Shown: positions 22,460 through 34,209, counted from the stretch's first letter. The stretch: DNA of 64,000 nucleotides from Anaspis maculata (GCA_949128115.1 OX421962.1:41625745-41689744); one strand, 5' to 3'. Translations and numbers: made by a program. Notes: generated by a model not told the origin, from the letters alone.

Positions 22460-22873
22460 ATAAGGTAAGGGTGGGATTTAGCCAGCTTTTTTAGCCGAAT
22501 TTTTTTAATTTTTTTTTGCCTGCATCAATTACGTGGTTATTAACAGGCTTTTATTCTGTGGGGGTTTTTCAGTAATGATAACAACGACGATGGCAACAAA
22601 GTAGTATAGATTACACTTTTGGATCAGTGCATGGGGGATTTAAACCCGGGACCCGACTTTTGAAAGCGGGGGCCGAGCTCACCGAATCACCGGCTACCGA
22701 CGGAGTTAAAAAATGTTGAAATGGTTTGAATCTTAGCCGTAAGCGCATCAGCATCGCTCAACGGCTCTTGTGGCACAACGCATGGCATGAAAGCCAATGA
22801 GCGATGCTGATGCGCTTACAGTTAAAATAAAAATTGAAACCATGGCTAAATGAAGCTGACTTAACTTACCTCA
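22460..22873. mobile_element. Foldback MITE interrupted by a tRNA-derived SINE (left arm)
   Basis: The termini AAGGTAAGGGTGGGATTTAG and its diverged complement near 22873 are of the 'cagctt' foldback family. A - strand tRNA-like segment (about 22632-22698) has an A-box-like GATTCGGTGAGCTCGGCC and a B-box-like GGGTTTAAATCCC. The mirror copy in the right arm is 32130-32530, with its tRNA-like part at 32309-32372 on the + strand (GGGTTCAAATCCCC). Confidence 0.6.
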
Positions 22874-23642
22874 AGTGCTTACTTTTATGCACAAGGATGC
22901 ATTCTCCACGGAACATTCTTCGGCAGCTCGCGGTTTATTCGAAAGTCAGACTGCCTTTACAACGCAGCTTTGGATTCGATCGAAACTATCGTCGATCCGC
23001 TTGAAATTGCAGATATAAATTTCAGTCAGATCAAGCAGTTCAAAACGAGTTTTGTGTGGCTTACCTACTTGAAGTCAAGCGGATCGAGACTGGCATCTGC
23101 TCGTTTTTAGCGTATACGTCTCCAAACAGGAAGGCGTTTATGCCTTCGCTTTGCCCGTCCGCCTGGCCGTCTGTCTGGCCATCTGTCTGCGCTTCTGTCT
23201 GTAACAGATTTTTCTAAAAAATTGAAACTCCAACTAGGAGAATATGAGAATAGGGCGCGAATGACCTTGTAGTCACTTAACTGTCATCTCCAATTATATG
23301 AACTACGCCCAACTATTGGATCATGGTTTTCTGATAATTTTTGCGCATGAAATCTTCGAATTGAATCGATGGAATCAGTTTCATAGCGATAATTGATATA
23401 AAACTGCGCATTCCTTTTAGAATTTCTTTTTGGATACGGGGTGGATTTGGGTTGAAACCAAGGTTGATACGCTTTTATATTTTAATAATTTTATGTTTTG
23501 TGGAATATTTTCCGCATATACCATTCTAACTATTTATACACGTTAGTTCTTTAACTTTTCTATGTTTATTTACCTATTTGTATTGTATTCTTTGTTATTC
23601 AGCAGCTCAATGTGTCAAGAAGATGTTTTAATAAAAACTATA

Positions 23643-24728
23643 TACCGGGTGATCATTTGAATTTGAAAACTATCCACCTGCAATAACTCCCGATTCCTAG
23701 TCAATATTTACTCCAGCAAAAACAGGTCGATTTTTATATCGAGGGGGACATCTAAAACATACATTGGCAAATTTCTATCTTCAGCCCCGTCGCCCCCACC
23801 CAGCCCAAAATAAAATTTCAAATGACACTACCTATCTTGCGATACATCAAATTGAAGAAAATTAAATTCTCTTTTTGAAAAAGATATTTTCTAAAAATTA
23901 AACTTCACCCCCCTTCTCCCTAAAAATTCTCTGAGTGTCCCTTTCAATATTCTGGACCTCTCAATTCTCTTCAGTTTAGTCAGCATCATCCTGGATAGCT
24001 TCAAAGAAGAGAATTTTCGGTGGAAAAAGTGCCACCCAAATTGACCCTATTGCTCTCCCCCACCTCAACTTTGGAATTTAACAAAATATCACCCACTTTG
24101 TGATACATCAAATTAAGGAAATTAAATTCTCTTTCTAAAAACAATTTTTTTTTAATTTTCAACCCCTCTCCCATTCAATTGGACATAGGAGTATTTTAGT
24201 AGAAAAACAGGGGTTTTAAAAATTCCGAAAAAAATGTGTTCAAGGGAGAGAATTCAATTCTCTTCAATTTGATGTATCACAAAGTAGGTATTGTCATTTT
24301 TGATTTTGAAGGTGAGGAAGGGGAAGCGAAGGGGTGAATTTGGGTGGCACTTTTTCCATAGAAAATTTTCTCTTTCAATGCTGTGCAGGATGACGTTGAC
24401 TGCATTGAAGAGAATTGAGAGGTCAAGAATATTTAATTGGACACTCAGAGAATTTAGAGGGAAAGAGGGGTGGGGTTAAAAATTTTAGAAATATTTTTTC
24501 AGAAAGAGAATTCAGTTCTGTTGAATTTGATGTATCGCAAAATAGGTAGTGTTATTTGAAATTTCAAAGTTGGGGTAGGTGGGGGCAAGGGGGCTAAAGA
24601 TAGAAAACCGCTAATGTATGTTTTAGATGTCCCCCTGATATAAAAATCGACCTGTCTTTGCTCGAAGACATTTTCACTAGGAATCGGGAGTTATTGCAGA
24701 TGGATAGTTTCCAAATGATCACCCGGTA
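23643..24728. mobile_element. 1.09-kb foldback element with TA flanks
   Basis: Almost wholly palindromic. It starts TACCGGGTGATCATTTG and ends CAAATGATCACCCGGTA, with TA at both borders and arms of roughly 500 bp. It is absent from the equivalent place in the right arm (near 31405-31415), so it inserted after the inverted duplication formed. No coding potential. Confidence 0.8.
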
Positions 24729-25592
24729 TAGGGTTTTATAAAAATTTTCGAACTGTTTCTCAAGCTTTGTTTTCATGAAGCAATTCAATTCGTGCAAATG
24801 GTCACTTTAATAATCAAAGATAAAAACCCTCCAGTTAACGCTCGGTGAACTTCTTGAGAACAAAGCTTTCGAAACAGTTCAAAAATGTTATCTTTAAAAT
24901 TCTTAGGTTTTTTTTAGTTTGAAAAGTTCATTGGACTCGGTAACTACAGGTCTGAAAGGTGACTGAGGTCTGATTTCAAAAAATTAAAAATGATCTCTTG
25001 GTGCTGTGACAGGTCCATTAATGTTTATGATTTGTGATGAATGACGACGCCTTATTGATGGGTAACTTAATTATGACATGGCGGTGATCCAGTGGTGAAG
25101 TCAGGAAGGCGCGGTAACTTTTTAACACCGAAAATTGATACTTTCGGAAGCTCTAATTCAAGAACACCGAGTCGCGCAAAGATGGTTCAAATTGTGGAGA
25201 ATTCAATGAGCTTTTCGAGGTGCTTTTATAAGTTTTATATTTCAACATTTTCTCATTCCAAAGCATTTGTCCTGGAAAGGATGTCCGGCATCTTCACACC
25301 GCCAAAAAATCCAGTGCGTTGAGTTAATGATAAACTTCGGCATAGTATCTTTGCCACAATTCTACTGGTATGCTACATGCCCCCCCCTGTTGCTCCAAAC
25401 CTAGGGTTGACCATTCTTATGGCTTTGCAAAATGGTGATGGATTTCTCACGTTAGGTAAATCTGATCTTAGCCGTTTAAAGTGATCTCGCTTTTTTACTT
25501 CGCAGGATTTCACGGTATCTTGTTTTTGTGACTATACAAAGTTTCTAGAGACTCGCGAGGAAAGTTGGCTTTCTTACAGAATTGATATTTCA

Positions 25593-26836
25593 GCCATAAC
25601 TCCCTCTTCGCCACCACCCAGTCACGATCAAGCCATCGCTTCGAGTAAGGGAACCTCGGCGGGCCCAAGCGCTTTATCCTGACAAACAGGGCCGGCAACT
25701 TTGGATTTGAACGTGTGGTGCTGACTGTTGAATATTTCAGAAAAAGGATTGGGGGGGGGGTATTAGCATCGCAAGCAATTTTTTTTGAAGTTAAATAATG
25801 AAACTTACAAAAAAAACTATTTTATTTACTTTGCGTTACCAATGGATTCATTATAATATCAGAAACAGTGCTGTAATGGAAAATATTATTAAACTCTTTT
25901 CCAACCATCAATAGAAATAATTGATTGTCAATGAGCTTGTTTACGCGAAGCTTAGCAGAGATTTTAACAGTGGTTAGTTAGGAGTGTTTACGCGCGCCGA
26001 CCAAAATGACAGCCGACAGCCCCTTAACCTAGGCCGCTATTCTTGAATCGTGTGAGAAAAGTCCCTGGCAGTAAAATACATTCCGCAGTACACTTCTGGA
26101 GTGAAAGTTGCCTAAAAACCACGATTTTAGGCAACATTCGCTACATCAGTGTACTGCGGATGGGCATAGGCGTTTTCGTGCGATTGCCAACACTTGTTTG
26201 CTTACTAAATGCAATTTAAAATCACATTTAGCTAAGCTTAACAGCTGTTGCGAAACTTGCGTTTAGAGGTGTTTATGCGGACGATAACATTGATGTTACG
26301 GACCTTAACACCAGTTTTAAGCCTCGCGTAAACAAGGCCAATAGAAGCTAGGCAACGTCAGTACGGAAGAGTCACCTGTCAAACGTTTCTATTTTTCGCA
26401 GCCAGAATGGACAATTTCTGGGCAATTTTCAGAGTTCAATAGATAAAATAGTATATTACACTCGTTTGATAAGACGTATTGTCATACTCCTTTCTTTGGA
26501 GCACTCCTCGCAAGCTCGTCGTGTCACACGACTGGTTTTGTGGCACGACGAGCTTGCGAGGAGTGCTCCAAAGAAAGGAGTATGACAATACGTCTTATTA
26601 AACGAGTGTAATATACTACATTATCTACTGAACTCTGAAAATTGTCCTGAAATTGTCCATTCTGGCTGCGAAAAATAGAAACGTTTGACAGGTGACGCTT
26701 CCGTATTGCCTACCTTCTATTGACAATCAATTATTTCTATTGATGGTTGGAAAAGAGTTTGATAATATTTTCCATTACAGCACTGATGGCTTGATCGTGA
26801 CTGGGTGGTGGCGAAGAGGGAGTTAAGGCTGTGAAA
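25593..26836. mobile_element. Long hairpin element at the centre of the duplication
   Basis: The outer arms CATAACTCCCTCTTCGCC (25593 on) and GGCGAAGAGGGAGTTA (near 26809) are inverted. The inner arms from about 26341 to 26715 are nearly perfect around a centre near 26541. Two insertions lie in the left arm: about 25635-25866 and 25933-26338. A diverged relative of the inner right arm occurs at 37558-37860. No coding frame. Confidence 0.75.
25933..26338. mobile_element. Nested foldback with CAAT target duplication
   Basis: The termini GCTTGTTTACGCGA and TCGCGTAAACAAGGC are inverted, and CAAT is repeated at 25929-25932 and 26339-26342. The opposite arm of the host hairpin gives the empty site (complement of TATTGACAATC near 26710). 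A further small palindrome (26093-26159, CCGCAGTACACT...AGTGTACTGCGG) lies within it. Confidence 0.7.
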
Positions 26837-28825
26837 CGACCCCAGCTATCGTCTTGTACCCCTGATTGGGTAGGCAACCCATTATACTGGCATTTAATTC
26901 AACTTATTTGAATTAAATCACTTTTCCCGCTTTTGGAACCGCTTGGCCGATGATCATCTAGTATCAGGACGACATCCCGTTGTGCCTCTCTTCTTGTTGT
27001 TCGATTATAGAGCTCTCGAGATTGTTGAGATAGGTCTGACTATGAGTTTGAACGCAATAAGACACAGTCAAAATTTCAACACAATAGCAATCTATTGACC
27101 TCTATGTACAATTCAAAATGTTTAAATAATGGCTCGCTCCTATACCTAGTCCTACCTTTACATCGCAGGCTAAATTATCTAAAAGATCTAACCTATTCCC
27201 GAAGAGATAACTTTCCCCTAATTATTTCCGACGTCCCAACACCCCAACCCTCCGACGAATACCTGACTCTACACCTTGACCGACATTTAATTCTGACTGG
27301 TTTTCGCGGTTCAAAGTTCTTTTTGTGATTAAATCAGATCCAACATTTATGTTAGTGTTAGAGGTTATGTTAGGGTTAGGCCCGGCTTCTAGACACTGAA
27401 AAGAGAAGAGTGACTTCGACCACGAGTGCTATCCAAGATTTGTGGGCCGGTGTGTGTATGGTAGCCCACCTTATTGTGGCATTCCAAAAACTTTCAAACC
27501 GATGGTGAGCGCGAAACAATTACTCTAGTCAAGATACAAATTTAATTTGGAGAACGTTTTGAGCACGCCCCGTATACGCGCTAGTTCGTTGTTGTTTAGC
27601 AATTTGTGAGAGAAGGCCGCAGCCAGGAGAAACAAAACGCAGAGAAATGACTATACAGGGTGTTCGCCGAAAAGCCGATGCGGAGAGGCGTCGAAATAAT
27701 CTTTGCCCTAACGCGAAATAATCGCCGTCTACACTATTCCTGATCGAGCCCTAATAACAATTCATTTTTACAAAGTCCCTATCTGCACGATGGCGGCGTT
27801 GGGTACCGGATTAAATTCATCAGTTTCGAATAAGAACGTCTTCATTCCCGTAACAAGCTCTATATGGAAATAACCGGAACTGTCGTGGCGCTAAAACAAA
27901 ATCATTAGTTTCAAGGAGGGGGGGGGTCCATCAATCCGATCAACAATTACGACTCTACGGCAAGGTTCGAACCCCGATCTCAACGTGATGCTATTTTATT
28001 TCAATTACTTGATTTTTCACGTAGTTCTCAAACTTTACTTTTTCCGAATAACTAGGAGCTTCAGAAACGCAGAGGAAGCTCACCCGCGAGTTTCCAGATC
28101 TAACCCACTAGGTCCGGTGCTCTAAGTACCGCAGTCACAAAGCCAAGTCCAGAGGGCCCAAGAGCGCGAATACCTTTCTATGAAGGTATCCAACAAAGGA
28201 CGAGGCTTGAAAGTGGCTGTACCTGACGGCAGACAGTAGCGCAGATACCAGCACGTGCAGGCAGATTCAGAACGCACGCGTGAGCCCCATCATACATTTT
28301 CCCGACAAAGCCTAACCGTAAGCAACTATCCCAACTCACCAAGACTAACCTCCCGCTCGTCGAGGTCATCACTCCGCCACACGAGATACCGAAACGAGAG
28401 ACCTCATTTCTATCGGGCCTGAATCATTTAGGGGTTTTAACTCGACATCCTCGAGGTAGGCTAGAGCTCATCGTCGAGGGAACGCGACTCAGCATCCTGG
28501 AGGGGGTTCGAAACACTTCGTCAACGGGTCCCAACTCTACGACTTGGAGAAGGGTCGAAACTCAACACCGGAAGGGCCTTGGCACATCGACCTGGCAAAA
28601 GGGCTGGAACTCGTCGTCGGAGGGCTCTGACTCGACACCTGGAGGCGGATCAAGACTCAACGTCCAAGGGCTCTGACACGACATCCTAGAGACGGGTTGC
28701 AACTCAACGGGGGAAGCAACTCATCAGTCTCTCGGAGGGTCAAAACTCAACCTGGAGGGTTCTCGACTCAGCGTGCCCCCAAGGGGACCAAAACACGACT
28801 CCGAAGGGTTCCAACTCGGCTTTCT

Positions 28826-28985
28826 TGTTAAAGTAATTTGGTCTACCACTGTTGTTTTGTATTCTTTATGAATGTAACTATGGTTTTGAAATAAGTGACT
28901 GCGTTCAATAAAAATATTGTTCGAAATATAAAAGTCTTCCTCTCTCAAAAGAACTACGCTTTGCTATCAAACTGCTACTCTGTTA
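28826..28985 (+). repeat. Copia 5' LTR
   Basis: 160 bp, starting TGTTAAAGTAATTTGG and ending ACTCTGTTA. It contains a TTCAATAAAAATATTG segment that may hold the poly(A) signal. The 3' terminus is TA and not the canonical CA. Confidence 0.9.
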
Positions 28986-28994
28986 GGTTATTAA

Positions 28995-29672
28995 CAGAGT
29001 AGAGAAGTTGTCGGGGCGCTGCAGTTCCTCACCACTGGAACTAGGCCAGACATCGCCTACGCTGTTAGTGTTGCAGCATCGGCTGTTAGTAAACCTACAC
29101 GGAGAGATTGGACCTTAGTAAAACGAATCCTGAGATACTTGAAAGGAACAATGAATCAGTGTATCACATATAGACGGGATTGCAAGATGGAAGGAATCGA
29201 AGCCTATAGCGATGCTGATTTTGCGAATGACAAGATTGATCGGAAGTCGCGGACCGGAATCTTGTGCAAGTACGCTGGTGGTGCAGTAAGCTGGAAGAGC
29301 CAGAAGCAAGCATGTGTGACGCTTTCCACGTGTGAAGCTGAATATGTAGCTGCAAGCGAGGCTGCCAAGCAAGTCGTGTGGTTTCGAAAACTCTATACCG
29401 AACTGACTGGCACAGAGTTCACTCCTGTCCTTCATGTTGACAACCAAGGTGCAATCCACCTGGCACATAATCCAGTGTTTCACAAACGAAGCAAGCATAT
29501 TGATGTTCGATATCACTTTGTTCGAGAACAGATCAGTAATGGAATACTTGCAGTGAAGCATATCCCTGGCGAGCTGCAGATTGCAGATATGCTCACAAAA
29601 GCATTGTCATCATTTAGACTGAAGAAACTTCTTAGTAATTGTGGTGTCCAAATTGAGGGAGTGTTAAAGTAA
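28995..29672 (+). CDS. pol: Copia pol fragment: RT end and RNase H
   Basis: The open frame runs from just after the stop at 28992 to a TAA inside the 3' LTR, 225 codons. It enters pol in GALQFLTTGTRPDIAYAV, the conserved segment after the reverse transcriptase catalytic core. It then follows the Copia RNase H: YSDADFA (D73), STCEAEYVAASEA (E114/E116), VDNQGAI (D149) and KHIDVRYHF (D170), ending in QIADMLTKAL. These are the expected acidic catalytic residues. There is no natural start codon at the front of the frame, because the frame is what remains after an internal deletion joined the 5' leader to the 3' end of pol. Whether it is translated is unknown. Confidence 0.92.
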   Translation, partial: QSREVVGALQFLTTGTRPDIAYAVSVAASAVSKPTRRDWTLVKRILRYLKGTMNQCITYRRDCKMEGIEAYSDADFANDKIDRKSRTGILCKYAGGAVSWKSQKQACVTLSTCEAEYVAASEAAKQVVWFRKLYTELTGTEFTPVLHVDNQGAIHLAHNPVFHKRSKHIDVRYHFVREQISNGILAVKHIPGELQIADMLTKALSSFRLKKLLSNCGVQIEGVLK

Positions 29673-29821
29673 TTTGGTCTACCACTGTTGTTTTGTATTC
29701 TTTATGAATGTAACTATGGTTTTGAAATAAGTGACTGCGTTCAATAAAAATATTGTTCGAAATATAAAAGTCTTCCTCTCTCAAAAGAACTACGCTTTGC
29801 TATCAAACTGCTACTCTGTTA
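29662..29821 (+). repeat. Copia 3' LTR
   Basis: Apparently identical to the 5' LTR at 28826-28985 and directly followed by the TTTCT target duplication. Confidence 0.9.
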
Positions 29822-30113
29822 TTTCTCCAGGGGGCCTTTGAGACACATCAGCCGGGGGGAATCGACTCGTCATTTTCCAAGTGGGCTGGGGCTCATCATT
29901 GGGGCTTCGACGCTTCGGCCTCTAGGAGGGTCGCGACGCAACATAAACGGGTTCTAACTCAGCTTCCTCGAAGGGGACCAAAACTCTTCGCTAACAGGCC
30001 CGCAGAAGCACTCGGCAGCGGACGCGACAAGTCGGGAGCGGGCGGCAGCCCAGGAGGATTGGTCCAGGTACCACGGTCAATCTCCGGCGATATCCTCCAT
30101 TCCCAGCAATTCG

Positions 30114-30551
30114 GAATATTTTATTGCATCCAAAACGATCGCGAACGGTGTATAGACGGCTCAGGTAAACTGAGAGGCTGCTGGAGAATGCGACCGGCGG
30201 TGCTAACACGTGTGAATCGGATGGTAGCGGGCAGCGGGCGGTGGCACGGCGCGTCATCACAGCGGTAGTACGGCAGCAACTAGCTGGGTCAAAGTGCGGG
30301 TGCTTTACTTCATATGCACCAATTCACCATTTCGTCGGACGTCGAGCAGGAGCGATTGTTGAATTGACGATGAGAAGCAAATAAATTATGTTGTAGAGCT
30401 TTGCGGGATTTACACGAATAAATTAAATAACTAGCGACATCTTTTAATGATGCCTTGACTCTGAATATTCACATTCTCATACCTCGATTTCACGGCTTTG
30501 AATTATTTTCCTCCGGATTATTTTCGGCCCGCCAAATGCGGGTGGCTTCAG
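30114..30551. other. Spacer inside the inverted duplication
   Basis: About 440 bp between repeat copy B and the right arm. No gene or second copy is seen. It is GC-richer in its first 150 bp. Confidence 0.4.
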
Positions 30552-33094
30552 CTGAAATATCAATTATGTAAGAAAGCCAACTTTTCTCGCGAGTCTCCAG
30601 AAACTTTGTATAGTCACAAAAAGAAGATACCGTGAAATCCTGCGAAGTAAAAAAGCGAGATCACTTTAAACGGCTAAGATCAGATTTACCTAACGTGAGA
30701 AATCCATCACCATTTTGCAAAGCCATAGGAATGTACAACCGTAGGTTTGGAGCAACAGGGGGGAGGCATGTAGCATACCAGTAGAATTGTGGCAAAGATA
30801 CTATGCCGAAGTTTATCATCAGCTCAACGCACTGGATTTTTTGGCGGTGTGAAGATGCCGGACATCCTTTCCAGGACAAATGCTTTGAAATGAGGAAATG
30901 TTGAAATATGAAATGTTTATATACATATAAAAACACATTGAATCCTCCACAATTTGAACCATCTTTGCGCGACTCGGTGTTCTTGAGCGAGAGCTTCCGA
31001 AAGTATCAATTTTCGGTGTTAAAAAGTTACTGCGCCTTCGTGACTTCACCACTGAATCACCGCCATGTCATAATTAAGCTACCAATCAATAACGCGTCGT
31101 CATTCATCACAAATCATAAACATTGGTGGACCTAGCACAGCCCCAAGAGGTGATTTTCAATTCTTTAAAGTCAGACCTCAGCACCTTTCAGACCTGTAGT
31201 TACCGAGTCCAATAAACTTTTAAAACTAAAAAAACCTAAGAGTTTTAAAGATAAAATTTTTGAACTATCTCGAAAGCTTTGTTCTCAAGAAAATCACCGA
31301 GTGTTAGCTGGAGGGTTTTTATCTTTGATTATTAAAGTGACCATTTGCACGAATTGAATTGCTTCATGAAAACAAAGCTTGAGAAACAGTTCGGAATTTT
31401 TTATAAAATCCTGTTAACTAGCTCAAATGGTATTTGCAGAAAATATTCCACAAAACATAAAATTATTAAAATATAAAAGCGTTTCAACCCAAATCCACCC
31501 CACATCCAAAAAGAAATTCCAAAAGGAATGCGCAGTTTTATAGCGATAAAACACGTCCTTCGTGTTTTATCGCTATGAAACTGATTCCATTGATTCAATT
31601 CGAAGATTTCATGCGCAAAAATTGTCAGAAAACCATGATCCAATAGTTGGGCGTAGTTCATAAGTTGAGATGACAGTTGAATGGCTACAAGGTCATTGGC
31701 GCCCTATTCTCATATTCTCCTAGTTGGAGTTTCAATTTTTTAGAAAAATCCTTACGTTTAGGACTAGATGCTGTTACGGACAGAAGCGCATCAGACAGAT
31801 GTCCAGACAGACAGACGGCCAGGCGGACGGGCAAAGCGAAGGCATAAGCGCCTTTCCGTTTGGAGACGTATACGCTAAAAACGAGCAGATGCCAGTCTCG
31901 ATCCGCTTGACTTCAAGTAGGTAAGCCACACAAACACAAAACTTGTTTTAAACTGCTTGATCCGACTGAAAATTCTGCAATATCTGCAATTTCAAGCGGA
32001 TCGACGATAGTTTCGATCGAATCTACAGCTGCGTTGTAAAGGCAGTTTGACTTTCGAATAAAACGCGAGCTGCCGAAGAATGTTCCGTGGAGAATGCATC
32101 ACCTTGTGCATACAAGTCAAGTAAGCACTTGAGGTAAGTTAAGTCAGCTTCATTTAGCCATGGATGGTTTTAATTTTTATTTTAACCGTAAGCGCAGCAT
32201 CGCTCATTGGCTTTCATGCCATGCGTTGTGCCACAAAAGCCGTTAAGCGATGCTGATGCGCTTACGGCTAAAATTCAATTCATTTCAACATTTTTTAGCC
32301 CCGTCTGTAGCCGGTGATTCGGTGAGCTTGGCCATCGCTTTAAAAAGTCGGGTCCCGGGTTCAAATCCCCAACTGATCCAATAATAAAAAAAAGTAATAT
32401 ATACTACTTCGTTGTCATCGTCGTTGTTATCATTACTGAAAAACCTCCACAGAATAAAAGCCTGTTAATAACCACGTAGTTGATGCAGGCAAAAAAATAA
32501 AAATATACGGCTAAAAAAGCTGGCTAAATCCCATCCTTACTTTATCTGGGATTATATTCACTTTCTATCTAGATCATATCATCATATCAAGCAATAGGTA
32601 AGTCGTAAGTACATCAGCAGAGCTATAACAAGAAAGCAGATCGCTAAAATGGCTTTCTCATCGTTCTTCAATAGGCGGCTAAGCAGCGAACCCATGCGCA
32701 AATGGCGCTAGCGTATTCTTGTTGCGCCTTGCATCAGTTTTAGCTTTTTCTATCTTAAAACAGTTTGCTGTTAGTTCTCTGTTCCAAATAAATTTCTTAC
32801 CCGCAGTCGTAGTCACCCACTTGTATCATGTTACTCAGTCAATAAGCAACTTCGTGAAGGCAAAATCTATAGAAACCACTAATATTCAAGAACAAAATTA
32901 TTGTGCTTTGAATCAAAGAAATCAAGCGCAGTATAGTGTGCACGTGCAGTCTCATAAGTATACGCAAACAAAAATAAGATTTATTTTTATCAGGCAGTAA
33001 TTTTGTTGTCTCACTCCAACTTCCATTATACCATATTACCCTCTTCTCGAAAATATAACCATTGTCAAATAAAATCTCATTAGACAGTAGATCG
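30552..33094. repeat. Right arm of the 11-kb inverted duplication
   Basis: The inverted counterpart of 21905-25592. Aligned landmarks include the CCGAAGAATGTTCCGTGG segment (near 32073; left arm near 22905), the AGACAGACAGACGG run (near 31807) and the tRNA-like SINE (32309-32372). It lacks the foldback present in the left arm. The outer end stops at 33094, where a truncated MITE begins, so the original outer border is lost. Confidence 0.88.
32130..32530. mobile_element. Foldback MITE interrupted by a tRNA-derived SINE (right arm)
   Basis: Mirror copy of 22460-22873. The SINE head at 32309-32372 (+) has GATTCGGTGAGCTTGGCC and the B-box GGGTTCAAATCC. A body and an A-rich region follow. Confidence 0.6.
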
Positions 33095-34203
33095 GTTTGA
33101 GCCCATTAGCATTACCAAATTCCCAAAATCAAAAAAAAAATTTATCCCAAAATCAAAAATCCAAAAATCAAAAAAAAGTTCTTGGGTTTTGGAAATGCCA
33201 ATGGGCTCAAAACCAAAGTACGTTTTTGTAGCTTTCAAAAGAGACGAAAATGGTAAGAATCCGTCAAGGAATAAACCCACATGGACAGGGAGCTGGTGCC
33301 TCAAAACTTACGTCATAAGGTACATGATTTCAATCCTGTAGGTCTAATGTGCGTTGATGAGGTTGTGAAAATTTCTTTGTCTTACATGTCAGACCGGGGG
33401 CTTTAGGCTGGTATAGGCTTGTCAATTTTCGAAGAATGTCAAAAATTTATGTCATAAGGTACATGAATGAAACCAACAGGCTTTTGTGTGAGAACAAAAT
33501 CAAAAATCGGGTCATGAGACAAAATTTTTGAGGGCTCTTGGTCCATAAGACAAGTTTGAAATGTTCAAAAAAGGCCAAAATATACCTCCTACTGAAGACT
33601 TCTCTTTTGGCAAAATTTTAGGAATGAAAAACGATTCTCACATGATTTTTTACGCAGGTTTCGAATCTGTCCACAAAAATTTTTAATGGTACATCGCTTA
33701 CAGGGTGCAACATCGAAAATTTTTTCTCAAATCGTACACCCTGTATTTTAACATGGAAATCGATTCCGTTTTCCATCCTGATTACAAATACATACACTTG
33801 GTGGGTTAGTCAACAAAACGCCTGTGAAACAATCGATAAATTTTTGTCCTTTTTTGAAAATTTCAAACTTGTCTTATGGACCGAAAGCCCCCAAAAATTT
33901 TGTCTTACGACCAGACTGATCAAGGGGATGTTTCCACACAAAATCCAGTTGGTTTCATTCATGTACCTCATGACGTAAATTTTTGGCAAATCGAAAATCA
34001 AAAATTGACAAGCTCATACCAGCCTAAAGCCCCCGGTCTGACATGTAAGACAAAGCAATTTTTAACAACCTTATCAACGCACATTAGACCTACAGGGTTC
34101 AAATCATGTACCTTAGGACGTAAGTTTTGAGGCACCAGCTCCCTGTCCAACAGGGATTGATTTCGCAACGCTCATTTTATCAATAAATTCAACTCTGTCC
34201 TCA
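33095..34203. mobile_element. Truncated foldback MITE of the 'gagcccattggcat' family
   Basis: The pieces 33095-33281 and 34150-34203 together match most of the foldback at 55701-56027, sharing AAATGCCAATGGGCTCAA and ATTTCGCAACG. The first half is missing and the middle is split by the 868-bp TIR element. The truncation coincides with the outer end of the big inverted duplication. Confidence 0.6.
33282..34149. mobile_element. Long-TIR foldback element, copy 2
   Basis: 868 bp from TGGACAGGGAGCTGG to CCAGCTCCCTGTCCA with arms of about 400 bp, the uninterrupted relative of 1095-2314. ACA on both sides (33279-33281 and 34150-34152) is a likely 3-bp target duplication, matching the 3-bp TAA of copy 1. 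It is inserted in an older MITE. No protein is recognisable. Confidence 0.75.
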
Positions 34204-34209
34204 AATCAT

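Larger units (their letters stand above)
21905..25592. repeat. Left arm of the 11-kb inverted duplication
   Basis: It matches 30552-33094 in inverted orientation over its whole length. Examples are CGATCTACTGTCTAATGAG at the outer end against the complement at 33077-33094, and GGATTTCACGGTATCTTG near the inner end. Without the foldback inserted at 23643-24728 it is about 2600 bp, close to the 2543 bp of the right arm. The arms also carry a SINE-interrupted MITE (22460-22873) and runs of TCTGTCTG near 23155-23205. No intact gene. Confidence 0.88.
28826..29821 (+). mobile_element. 996-bp Ty1/Copia deletion derivative with two LTRs
   Basis: Two 160-bp LTRs (28826-28985 and 29662-29821) appear identical by eye and are flanked by a 5-bp target duplication TTTCT (28821-28825 and 29822-29826). 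Copy A shows the empty site ACTTTCTCCAGG near 14959. The interior is only 676 bp. It has a GGTTAT start like Copia half-tRNA primer sites, an in-frame RNase H region, and a GAGGGAG polypurine tract just before the 3' LTR. Gag, protease, integrase and most of reverse transcriptase are deleted. Identical LTRs suggest recent movement, necessarily with proteins supplied in trans. Confidence 0.92.
26839..30113 (+). repeat. Unidentified interspersed repeat, copy B (Copia-interrupted)
   Basis: A direct copy of the sequence at 12799-18824, from GACCCCAGCTATC to CATTCCCAGCA. It is interrupted by a Copia derivative at 28826-29821 and shows the empty site for the Gypsy insertion of copy A (near 29977). 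Like copy A it carries the ACAGGGTGTTCGCC segment (near 27655), a poly-G tract (near 27918), GGTTCGAACCCC (near 27964) and the minisatellite. No intact gene. Confidence 0.65.

Noticed and set aside
28705..28735. A second hammerhead core (CTGATGAG) on the - strand
   Set aside because: No stem II followed by GAAA is found downstream on that strand; the match is chance within the minisatellite.
29115..29561. A 148-codon - strand open frame
   Set aside because: It is antisense to the Copia RNase H frame, which has clear catalytic motifs.
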